40,744 nt of DNA from an uncultured Holophagaceae bacterium (GTDB taxonomy: Bacteria; Acidobacteriota; Holophagae; Holophagales; Holophagaceae): positions 1-40,744 of the forward strand of contig CAIRAS010000210.1 in assembly GCA_903876615.1 (NCBI GenBank), written 5' to 3'. Of the stretch, positions 30,866 to 37,814 are shown in pieces; position 1 is the first letter of the stretch; each line of letters begins with the position of its first letter. The notes under the pieces were generated by a model that saw only the letters and a program-made list of their open reading frames with translations, did no database searches and was not told where the DNA came from. The position numbers and the translations under genes were made by a program.

Positions 30866-32890
30866 TTAGCCTCCCTGGACCGGCGCCACCCGCACGAGGT
30901 TGCCGCCTCCGTCCACGCGCTGAAGACCGTCTTCGATGCGGTTGCCGCCCCGAAGGATGGGATCGGCAGCGTCCTTGGCCAGGAGAATGCCCCCCCGGGC
31001 ATTGCGGTGCACGACACACTCCTCCAGGGTCACCTGGGAGTCCTCGAGGAGCAGGAGCCCCGTGTCTCGGCCCTCCTTCAGGGTGCAGCGCACCAGCAGC
31101 AGGCTGCCGCCGGGTTCCACCTGGACACCGACGCCCGCATTGCCTGAGATGTCGCAGGTGTCCAGCACCCCCTGGCCGCCATCCGCGCAGTCCACCCCCA
31201 GCGATTTCCCCTCGGAAAACGCGCTGTTCCGGGCCTGGACCGTGGCGCCGTGGTAGATCAGCAGGCCGGAGCCGCCATTGGCCTGCACGGTGCAGCCTTC
31301 CAGGGTGGCCAGCCCCCGGTCCATGACCGACAGGCCGAACCCGGCATTGCCCACCAGACGGCACTGGCGCAGGGCCACATTGGCGCCGGCCAGCACGTGC
31401 ACACCCGCGCAGGCGTGGCCACCGATGTCGCAGTCCTCCAGCACCGCATGGCTCTGCTCCAGGGCCAGGAGCCCCGCGAAGGAGCTGTCCATGAGGCTGC
31501 AGTTGGTGAGTTGGAGTCGGGCGCTCTCCTCCAATTCCACGGCCCCACTCTTGCCCTGGAAGGAACAGGTCTCGGCGAGGGCCTGGCCTCGGGACTGCAC
31601 CTTCAGGCCCACCCCTCGCTCCGCGCTCACGCGGGAGCCATGGAGGGAGACCTGCGCACCGGAATCCACCCAGACCGTGCCACCCAGGATCTCGCAGGCT
31701 TCGATCTGGGCAGAGCCGGCTTCCACCCGGACGGCCACCTGTCCCGTGCCAGCCTGGACCGTGAGACCGTGCAGGCTGATCCCGGCCGACCGCAGCAACA
31801 GGACGGGACCAGCCTGACCCTCCAGGACCACCTCGCCCGGCTCTCCCAGCGCCAGGATCGCCACCCCCTTGTCCACTACGACAGATTCGCGGTAGACCCC
31901 AGGCATCAGGATGATCTCGGTACCTGGGAGCGCCTGGCGCAGGGCCACCTTCAGGCTGAGGCACTGTCCTAGTCCCCCCTTGCCCACCCGGATCTGCTTC
32001 CCGGTGATGTCCCGCGCGGACCGACTGGCCTCGGGGCTGGCCTTAGGAACTTTGGGGGTCGCCTCCACGGGCTTGTTCAGGGCCTCCCGGATCGCCGTGC
32101 CCAGGGCCTCGGCATCGGGGTAGCGGTCCTCCGGGCGCTTCGCCAGGGCCCGCTCCACCACGGACAAGAGTTCCAGTGGGATGCCCTCCAGATCGGGGGG
32201 AAGGATGGGCTCGGGGGCGTGCAGCAGGATCCGGTTCAGCACACTGGTGGTGGTGTCCCCGTGGAAGGGCTTCCGCCCCCCTGTGAGGATCTCGTAGAGG
32301 ATGACCCCCAGGGCGAAGAGGTCGGAGCTGCTGGTCGCCCGGCTCGTATCGAGGTACTCGGGCGCCATGTAGCTCACGGTGCCCATCCAAGTACCGGTCT
32401 GAGTGAGACCCGAGGGGCCCATCTGGGCCACGCCGAAGTCCATGAGCTTGGCCTCGAGGCGCTTGCCGTGCCGAGCGACCAGGATGTTGGCGGGCTTGAT
32501 GTCGCGGTGGACCACGCCTCGCTCATGGGCGTAGCCGAGGCCCTCGCAGACCTGCACCAGCACCTTCAACAATTCAGCCTTTGGACTCCGCCCACTCCGG
32601 ATGAGGGCCTCGAGATCCTCGCCCTGAATGTATTCCATCGCCAGGTAGTGGACCCGCTCATCCTCGCCGAACTCATAGACCGTGACGATATGGGGATGGT
32701 TCAGGAGTGCTGCGGCCCGGGCTTCCCGCTCAAAGCGGGCCTCGGCTTCATCTCCGAAGTCAGAGCCCTCGGAGATCACCTTCAAGGCCACTTCCCGCCC
32801 CAGTCGGGGGTCTCGGCCCAGGTAGACCTCCCCCATGGCGCCCTTGCCGAGGAGTCGGATCACTTCGAATTTTCCAAGCCTTTCCCGCAT
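30866..32890 (-). CDS. Hanks-type Ser/Thr protein kinase fused to a right-handed beta-helix domain
   Basis: 674 residues from ATG 32890 (an in-frame TTG lies 30 bp earlier). Kinase domain residues 8-265: GKGAMGEV P-loop (15-22), Lys37, HRDIKPAN (128-135, catalytic Asp130), DFG (151-153), a Thr-rich activation segment TQTGTWMGTVSYMAPE, and SDLFALGVILYEILTG. A short linker with no transmembrane helix leads to a beta-helix of about 370 residues: first a DUF1565-like entry (ALPGTEIILMPGVYRESVVV), then about 14 coils of the form LxxCxIxxNxxxGVxV. Beta-helices bind or process carbohydrates or act as protein-recognition scaffolds. Here the domain is cytosolic and probably a sensor or substrate-docking part. 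It is last in the STAS-RsbW-RsbU-HtpX operon, 48 bp after htpX. Confidence 0.9.
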   Translation of the reverse strand: MRERLGKFEVIRLLGKGAMGEVYLGRDPRLGREVALKVISEGSDFGDEAEARFEREARAAALLNHPHIVTVYEFGEDERVHYLAMEYIQGEDLEALIRSGRSPKAELLKVLVQVCEGLGYAHERGVVHRDIKPANILVARHGKRLEAKLMDFGVAQMGPSGLTQTGTWMGTVSYMAPEYLDTSRATSSSDLFALGVILYEILTGGRKPFHGDTTTSVLNRILLHAPEPILPPDLEGIPLELLSVVERALAKRPEDRYPDAEALGTAIREALNKPVEATPKVPKASPEASRSARDITGKQIRVGKGGLGQCLSLKVALRQALPGTEIILMPGVYRESVVVDKGVAILALGEPGEVVLEGQAGPVLLLRSAGISLHGLTVQAGTGQVAVRVEAGSAQIEACEILGGTVWVDSGAQVSLHGSRVSAERGVGLKVQSRGQALAETCSFQGKSGAVELEESARLQLTNCSLMDSSFAGLLALEQSHAVLEDCDIGGHACAGVHVLAGANVALRQCRLVGNAGFGLSVMDRGLATLEGCTVQANGGSGLLIYHGATVQARNSAFSEGKSLGVDCADGGQGVLDTCDISGNAGVGVQVEPGGSLLLVRCTLKEGRDTGLLLLEDSQVTLEECVVHRNARGGILLAKDAADPILRGGNRIEDGLQRVDGGGNLVRVAPVQGG

Positions 32891-32938
32891 GGAGGCTCTA
32901 TCGGCAGGAATTCTGGACAATTCAATCCCGGCAGGGGT

Positions 32939-33778
32939 CTATCGTGCCTCGATGGGCATGTGCCGCAAGCGCTCCACCCGCTCGGCCATGGGCGGGTGGG
33001 TGGAGAACAGGCTCATGAGCCCCCCCGCGCTGAGCGGGTTCACGATCATCATGTGGGCCGTGGCGGGCTCGGCGGACTGCATGGGCAGCTGCTGGTTGTA
33101 GGCATGCAGGCGCTCCAGGGCCGAGGCCAGCATGTCGGGACGGCCCGTCAGGTGGGCACTGTAGTCGTCGGCCAGGTATTCCCGGGAGCGGCTCACGGCC
33201 ATCTGCAGCAGGATGGCCGCGATGGGTCCAAGGATCATGATGGCGATGCCCGCCAGGGGGTTGGAGCGGCCCTCCTCGTCCCTGGGGCTGATCCAGAAGG
33301 CCATGCGGGACAGGAACATGATGGCCTGAGCCAGCACCGCCGCCAGGCTGCCGATGAGGATGTCCCGGTGCTTGACGTGGCCCAGCTCGTGGGCGATGAC
33401 CGCCTCCAGTTCCGGGCGGCTGAGCACCCGCATGATCCCCTCGGTCACGGCGACCACGGCATGCTCCGGGTTGCGCCCGGTGGCGAAGGCGTTGGGGGTG
33501 TCCTCGGGGATGATGGCGATGCGGGGCATGGGCAGACCGGCCCGCTGGGCGAGGTTGGCCACGATGGCGTGGAGCTCCGGTGCCTCGGCCTGGCTCACAG
33601 GCTGGGCGCCGTAGCTGGCCAGGACGATCTTGTCCGAGAAGAAGTAGCTGACGCCGTTCAGGATCAGACCGACGGCCAGGGCTAGCACCATGCCGGACTG
33701 GCCCCCGAGCAGATCGCCGATCCAGACGAGCAGCCCGGTCATGGCGACGATGAGGAGCAGGGTCTTCGCCTGGTTCAT
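32939..33778 (-). CDS. htpX: Membrane zinc metalloprotease HtpX
   Basis: 279 residues. Two N-terminal transmembrane helices (about 5-21 and 27-46), zinc motif HELGH at 130-134, two further hydrophobic segments (about 142-160, 175-198), and the third ligand in SREYLADDYSA. This is the M48B family, which degrades misfolded membrane proteins. ATG 33778 is chosen because GGAGG lies 6 nt upstream; the frame stays open 42 bp further. It lies 34 bp downstream of the PP2C phosphatase gene and upstream of the kinase gene, so its expression is tied to the partner-switching proteins. Family assignment secure. Confidence 0.93.
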   Translation of the reverse strand: MNQAKTLLLIVAMTGLLVWIGDLLGGQSGMVLALAVGLILNGVSYFFSDKIVLASYGAQPVSQAEAPELHAIVANLAQRAGLPMPRIAIIPEDTPNAFATGRNPEHAVVAVTEGIMRVLSRPELEAVIAHELGHVKHRDILIGSLAAVLAQAIMFLSRMAFWISPRDEEGRSNPLAGIAIMILGPIAAILLQMAVSRSREYLADDYSAHLTGRPDMLASALERLHAYNQQLPMQSAEPATAHMMIVNPLSAGGLMSLFSTHPPMAERVERLRHMPIEAR

Positions 33779-33812
33779 GATCCGACCTCCTGGTTCCAGG
33801 ATACAAAAGGGC

Positions 33813-35384
33813 TCAAGCACCCATCCGTTTGATGACCACCAGCGTCACATCGTCCCGGAACCGGCCCTCGCCCAGGTGCTGGAAGGCGCAGACCAGCAGG
33901 GCCTCGAACAGCTCGTCCGCCCCCGCCTGCGGCCGACTCCGAACCACATCGGCCAGGGGTCCATCCCCCAGGTCCTCGCCGGCGGGGTCTTCGGCCTCCA
34001 CGATGCCGTCCGTGAAGATCACCAGCACATCTCCCGGCTCCATGTGGGCATGGCCCTCGGAGAAGGCCACGCCCGGCAGCAGACCGACCATGGGACCCGT
34101 GGGGGAGAGCCGCGCCACGTCTCCGTCGGCCCGCACCAGCAGCGGGGGGTTGTGCCCGCCGTTCACGTAGCGGAGGTCCCCGTTCAGGGGATTGAGGCTG
34201 CCCGCAAACAGTGTGGTGTAGCGGTTCCGATCGCGGACGTCGTTCATGCGGCGGTTGACCCGCTCCGCCAGCTTGCCCCAGTCCCTCACCCGCTGGTCCG
34301 CCATGGCCCTGAGGAAGGCCGAGAGCTGCGTCATCATCAGCGAGGCGGGCAGGCCCTTGCCCGAGATGTCGCCGACCGCAAGGTGCAGGCGGGCCCCGTG
34401 GGCCTCGTCCTGGGCCATCCAGAGGTCGTAGAGGTCACCACCCACGGCCTGATAGGGCAGGTTCGCCGCCGCGCACTGCCAGCCCTCGGGCTCTGGCAGG
34501 GTCTTCGGCAGCAGGCTGCGCTGGATGTTGCGCGCCAGCTCCAGATCCTTCTCCATGCGCTCGGACTGGATCCGCTGCTCGCGCAGCTCCAGGCTGGAGA
34601 GCTGGGAGGAGGTGAGGTTGAGCAGCGTGTGGAGGAACATGAGATCGTCCTCCGACAACAGGCCCACGGCGGGTTCCGCCACGTAGGCGAAACCATGGCT
34701 GTGGTTCTGGTCCAGCAGCTCGATGGCGTGTACCAGCGACCGCGCCTGCAGGACCTCGTTGAGCAGCTCCCCGTCCAGGTATTGGGGCAGCGCGCCCAGC
34801 CCCTTGGCCAGGAGCACCTGACCTTGGACGTCCAGCACCAGCAGGCGCATGATGCGGAACTCACCCATCAAGGTGTTCGCCATGAGCCGGATGAGGTCCC
34901 GGCCCGTTTCCACCTCGCCGAGGTTCCGGGTGAGCTCGAAGACCGTGTTCAGCCGGGAGAGCTGCAGGGCCAGCGTCTGGTTCTGGGAACTCCGCACGGC
35001 TTCGGCCCGCCGCCAGGCCAGCAGCGGCGCGCTGATGGTCAGGAGCAGCGGCACCGCGTCCGGCAAGGTCTCCGTGCGCAGCACAAGGTGGCCATAGCGC
35101 TCCTCGCCATACTGCCAGGGCCGCACCTGCCAGCCTTCCCCCGGGTGGGTCGGAAACGCGGGCGCGGTCCCCCGGAGGAAGAGCCACTTCCCGCCGTCCC
35201 ACAGCCCGCCGTGCCGGGCTTTGGCAATGCCCATGGCCGTGGTGCCCACTAGGTGGACCAGGTCCTCTTCGCTGCCCTGATCCGGGAAGGTCTCCAGGAA
35301 GTCGATGAGGGGCAGCAGCTCCTGCGCTCCCTCGGGAATCTTCAGCGCCAGTTGGCGGAGGCGGTCGAAGGGATGGCTCTGCAT
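33813..35384 (-). CDS. RsbU/SpoIIE-type PP2C protein phosphatase with GAF-like sensor region
   Basis: 523 residues, no transmembrane helix. N-terminal about 130 residues are unassigned. A GAF-like region covers about 140-265, followed by a coiled-coil helix (about 265-300, SLELREQRIQSERMEKDLELARNIQRSLLP). The SpoIIE PP2C domain (about 300-523) has metal motifs VGGDLYD (Asp317), VGDISGKG (Asp339), NGGHNPPLL, TDGIVEA (Asp459) and DDVTLVVI (Asp511/512), all intact. Such enzymes dephosphorylate STAS-domain anti-anti-sigma proteins, and the STAS gene is two genes upstream. The GAF-like part would sense the signal. It starts 19 bp after the RsbW-like gene stop. Confidence 0.9.
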   Translation of the reverse strand: MQSHPFDRLRQLALKIPEGAQELLPLIDFLETFPDQGSEEDLVHLVGTTAMGIAKARHGGLWDGGKWLFLRGTAPAFPTHPGEGWQVRPWQYGEERYGHLVLRTETLPDAVPLLLTISAPLLAWRRAEAVRSSQNQTLALQLSRLNTVFELTRNLGEVETGRDLIRLMANTLMGEFRIMRLLVLDVQGQVLLAKGLGALPQYLDGELLNEVLQARSLVHAIELLDQNHSHGFAYVAEPAVGLLSEDDLMFLHTLLNLTSSQLSSLELREQRIQSERMEKDLELARNIQRSLLPKTLPEPEGWQCAAANLPYQAVGGDLYDLWMAQDEAHGARLHLAVGDISGKGLPASLMMTQLSAFLRAMADQRVRDWGKLAERVNRRMNDVRDRNRYTTLFAGSLNPLNGDLRYVNGGHNPPLLVRADGDVARLSPTGPMVGLLPGVAFSEGHAHMEPGDVLVIFTDGIVEAEDPAGEDLGDGPLADVVRSRPQAGADELFEALLVCAFQHLGEGRFRDDVTLVVIKRMGA

Positions 35385-35403
35385 CGCAGTCAGACCGGGC
35401 AGT

Positions 35404-35841
35404 TCAGCTGATCTTCTTGATCAGGCAGCACTCATTGCGACCGGACACAGCATCCGCCTTGAACTGGACCTCGTCCATGAACCGGCTCATGAGCAGGAGG
35501 CCCAGCCCACCCTTCCGGGGGTGCTTGATGTACTCCTTGGGGTCCGGCAGCACCAGTTGGTCGCTGCGGATGCTCTGGCCGGTGTGCCAGATGTGGATTT
35601 CCAGGGCCTGCTCGGTGAAGCGGAGCTCCAGTTCCACGCTGTGCTCGCCCTCGCCCCGGTAGGCATGGAGGATCACATTGGTGACGGCCTCGTCCACGGC
35701 AATGCTCACCTTGGCCGCAGTGGCATCGTCCAGGCCCGCCACCAGCGAGGCCCGCTTGGCCAGACCGGTCACCAGGTTGAGGTAGCGGGTCTGGCTCGGG
35801 ATCACGAGCCGGAACTGGGCGTGGTCCACCTTGGCAGCCAC
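35404..35841 (-). CDS. RsbW-like anti-sigma/histidine-kinase-like ATPase with degenerate G1 box
   Basis: 145 residues, the size of RsbW/SpoIIAB anti-sigma kinases. N box intact (VDEAVTNVILHAYRG: Glu51, Asn55) and G2 present (KGGLGLLLMSRFMDEV, 110-125). But the G1 box, normally D-x-G-x-G, is HTGQS (86-90), so the Asp that contacts adenine is missing. ATP binding may be weak or lost. It may still bind its partner STAS protein and a sigma factor. The STAS gene ends 2 bp upstream; the phosphatase gene starts 19 bp downstream. No sigma factor gene is in the window. Confidence 0.85.
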   Translation of the reverse strand: MAAKVDHAQFRLVIPSQTRYLNLVTGLAKRASLVAGLDDATAAKVSIAVDEAVTNVILHAYRGEGEHSVELELRFTEQALEIHIWHTGQSIRSDQLVLPDPKEYIKHPRKGGLGLLLMSRFMDEVQFKADAVSGRNECCLIKKIS

Positions 35842-35843
35842 GA

Positions 35844-36203
35844 TCAGGCCTTCCGCTCCGGAGCGACCGCGGCCAGGGCCTGGTCCTCTTCGGCGAAGAC
35901 CCGGTAGAGCTGCGTGAAGCCGAGCGTGTCGAAGATGGCGAAGACATTCTCCTGGAGGTTGGAGAGCAGGATGTCGCCGTCGTTCTCCCGGACCGTCTCG
36001 ATGAGCCCCATGATGGCTCCCAGCCCCGCAGAGCTGATATAGCTAAGGTCCTTGCAGTTGAGCAGGAGTTTGTAGCGCCCCTGCTGGACCTGGCTTTCCA
36101 GGGCCTCCTCAAATTCCCGGACGGTGTGGGCGTTGATGAATCCCGCGGGAAGGATCACCGCCACGTTGCCGATGTGCCTTACCGCGATGGAAAGATCCGC
36201 CAT
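35844..36203 (-). CDS. STAS-domain anti-anti-sigma factor
   Basis: 119 residues from ATG 36203 (GGAG 8 nt upstream; a longer frame 5' looks non-coding). SpoIIAA/RsbV fold: SIAVRHIGNVAVILPAGFINAHTVREFEEAL, LLLNCKDLSYISSAGLGAIMGL, then NVFAIFDTLGFTQLYRVF. Ser58 (in YISSAGLG) aligns with the phospho-acceptor serine of SpoIIAA/RsbV. The Asp of the usual G-x-L/I-D stretch is Asn24 (GFINAHT). When dephosphorylated, such proteins bind the anti-sigma factor and free the sigma factor. First gene of the five-gene operon. Confidence 0.9.
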   Translation of the reverse strand: MADLSIAVRHIGNVAVILPAGFINAHTVREFEEALESQVQQGRYKLLLNCKDLSYISSAGLGAIMGLIETVRENDGDILLSNLQENVFAIFDTLGFTQLYRVFAEEDQALAAVAPERKA

Positions 36204-36228
36204 TCGAAAACTCCAAGGAACTTCGGCC

Positions 36229-36258
36229 ATCCTAGCGGTTCCTCCCGCACCTGTCCAA
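36229..36258 (-). promoter_or_regulatory. Sigma70-like promoter of the partner-switching operon
   Basis: Read on the minus strand: -35 TTGGAC (36253-36258), 18-bp spacer, -10 TAGGAT (36229-36234), then 25 bp to the STAS ATG. It is divergent from the GAF-like gene, whose start lies about 110 bp away. Confidence 0.5.
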
Positions 36259-36366
36259 GCATTCAAGAGCTCTTTAGGTGAACCCGGTGGGCTGACCGGA
36301 TGCCGCCGGCAGCTTTCTGTGGGGCGCTTCGGCTACGCTTGAGTTACACCATTGCCGAGCCCCCCC

Positions 36367-37401
36367 ATGAGCGAACCCCGCCCTGCGGACCAGCACCAGC
36401 GCGATGCCCTCCGCGGTAGGCTGGACGCCTGGCTCGAGCGGCAGCGTCAGATTCTCCTGGAGGAGGCGACCGGCACCTTCCAGGCCGCGCTGTCCCGGCT
36501 CCACCCCGATGAGGCCCTGCTGGCGGAACTGGCCCGCGAAACCGCCCCTCCCGCCCCAGTCCCGGACCCTTCCCTGGCGGAGAAGCGGCTCGCGGTCGCT
36601 CTGGACCTGGTGGAGGGCGCCACCAACCAGGGAGACCTGCTACGGCGGCTGCTGGAGGCCCTGGCCCCACTCGCCCCTCGCTGTGCCATCTACATCCTCC
36701 GACAGGGTCAGCCTTCCCTGTACTCCCACCGGGGCTTCGAGGAGAAGGCCGCATCCAAGGGCAGCGGCGTCGCTCCGACGCCGGATCTGGAGGAGCTGCT
36801 CCAGGGGCGGTGTCCCTCGCTTCGTCACCGGGGCCCCGGCTACACCGCCCTGGTCAGCCCCCTCAGCGATTTCGAAGCGGCTGACCTCGCCATCTTCCCG
36901 CTCCGGCACCGCAGGAAGACCGTGGCCCTGCTTCTGGTGGACAGCGACCTCCTCCCGCGCCTGCCCCATCCCGAGCTGGTCCGGGCCCTGGTCCTGGCGA
37001 CCTCGGCCCTGCTGGCCTCCCTGGCTGCCGGCAAGGATGAGGAGACCAAGGCCGGAGCGGTGCCTCCGCCACCGGTCCCTCCGCCTGTCCCGCACGCACC
37101 TGCCACGCCAGAGGCCCCACCCTCGGCCAGCCTGGACGCGCAGACCCGTGCTGCGGCCGAGCGCCTGGCCAGGGTCCTCGCGGAGGATCTCGAGCTCTAC
37201 TTCCCGGCCCAGGTCGCCCAGGCCCGGGCCCAGGGGAACCTCTATGGCCTGCTCCGGGCCGAGCTGGACCGTAGCCGGGCCACCTTTGTGGAGCGGTTCG
37301 GCGAAGAGATTGAAATTAATTATCGTATTTTTACTAATATACTCATCCATCAACTATGCAATGACGACGCCGATAGACTGGGTCCCGTGCCCTGGGCCTG
37401 A
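36367..37401 (+). CDS. GAF-like signalling protein with conserved acidobacterial C-terminal domain
   Basis: 344 residues from ATG 36367. N-terminal helices (about 8-50), GAF-like domain (about 70-210: LAPRCAIYILRQGQ, YTALVSPLSDFEAADLAIFPLRHRRKTVALLLVDSD), a Pro/Ala-rich linker (PPPPVPPPVPHAPATPEAPP), and a C-terminal helical domain AAAERLARVLAEDLELYF, LYGLLRAELDRSRATFVERF. That last part matches a domain I know from Acidobacteria and deltaproteobacteria GAF/PilZ-type proteins (RxxARLLVSEIKLY...DIDRSRxxYexR). Odd feature: the last codons from about 37306 switch abruptly to AT-rich usage while the domain continues in frame, so this is not a frameshift. Divergent from the STAS operon. Confidence 0.75.
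   Translation: MSEPRPADQHQRDALRGRLDAWLERQRQILLEEATGTFQAALSRLHPDEALLAELARETAPPAPVPDPSLAEKRLAVALDLVEGATNQGDLLRRLLEALAPLAPRCAIYILRQGQPSLYSHRGFEEKAASKGSGVAPTPDLEELLQGRCPSLRHRGPGYTALVSPLSDFEAADLAIFPLRHRRKTVALLLVDSDLLPRLPHPELVRALVLATSALLASLAAGKDEETKAGAVPPPPVPPPVPHAPATPEAPPSASLDAQTRAAAERLARVLAEDLELYFPAQVAQARAQGNLYGLLRAELDRSRATFVERFGEEIEINYRIFTNILIHQLCNDDADRLGPVPWA
37374..37379 (+). promoter_or_regulatory. -10-like TAGACT inside the end of the GAF-like gene
   Basis: Part of GATAGACTGGG, identical to the string before tRNA-Thr. It sits 22 bp before the stop of the GAF-like gene and directly after the AT-rich codon stretch. It could be an upstream promoter for the FYDLN-type gene 105 bp downstream. 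Confidence 0.35.
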
Positions 37402-37412
37402 GACCGGCCCCC

Positions 37413-37437
37413 ACCACCGGGTGACAACCCGGGTGGT
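37413..37437 (+). promoter_or_regulatory. Hairpin/operator-like inverted repeat over the -35 of the next gene
   Basis: Arms ACCACCGGGT and ACCCGGGTGGT pair over 10 bp with one bulged base and a GACA loop. The -35 hexamer GTGACA (37421-37426) lies within it. It may be a regulator-binding site or a 3'-end hairpin of the preceding gene. Confidence 0.4.
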
Positions 37438-37449
37438 CCCTGGTATAAC
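37421..37449 (+). promoter_or_regulatory. Sigma70-like promoter of the FYDLN-type gene
   Basis: -35 GTGACA (five of six to TTGACA), exact 17-bp spacer, -10 TATAAC. It is the best sigma70 match in the window, 35 bp before the ATG at 37484. Confidence 0.65.
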
Positions 37450-37483
37450 CTTGTTTCTTTTGAGTTTGAACGAGGACATGGGC

Positions 37484-37780
37484 ATGGCAAATCTTGGCAA
37501 GAAGTACACCTGCTTTCAGTGCGCAGCGAAGTTCTATGACTTCGACAAGCCGGAGGCCCTCTGTCCCAAATGCGGGGCCAACCAGAAGGCGGCCCCCGCC
37601 AAACCCAAGGTCGTCAAGAAGGAGAAGACCGTCCACGTGATCGAGGACGACTTCACCCCCGAGCCGGAAGCCGAGAACCTCGAAGAGACCTTCACCGAGA
37701 GCGGCGTGGCCATCGAGCGCGGTGGCCGCGGCGAAGGCTTCGATCCCGGCGACCTGCGCATGGACGACTACGACGAGTAG
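37484..37780 (+). CDS. FYDLN-type zinc-ribbon protein
   Basis: 98 residues. N-terminal zinc ribbon: CFQCAAKFYDFDKPEALCPKCG, with four Cys in CxxC...CxxC and the FYD(L/F) signature of TIGR02300 'FYDLN acid domain' proteins. A Lys/Pro/Ala segment follows, then an acidic tail (EDDFTPEPEAENLEETF, ending MDDYDE). The family has no firmly known function. I chose ATG 37484 (GAGG 8 nt upstream) over ATG 37478, where the Shine-Dalgarno would be 2 nt away. It is expressed from its own strong promoter; the adenosine deaminase gene follows after 34 bp. Confidence 0.8.
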   Translation: MANLGKKYTCFQCAAKFYDFDKPEALCPKCGANQKAAPAKPKVVKKEKTVHVIEDDFTPEPEAENLEETFTESGVAIERGGRGEGFDPGDLRMDDYDE

Positions 37781-37802
37781 CCGAGCCCCTGCCCGCGACG
37801 AG

Positions 37803-37808
37803 CATACT
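37803..37808 (+). promoter_or_regulatory. -10-like box directly before the adenosine deaminase start
   Basis: CATACT ends 6 nt before the GTG start at 37815; there is no Shine-Dalgarno. This suggests a leaderless mRNA, as also seen at 8141 and 19544. Confidence 0.3.
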
Positions 37809-37814
37809 GGTTCG

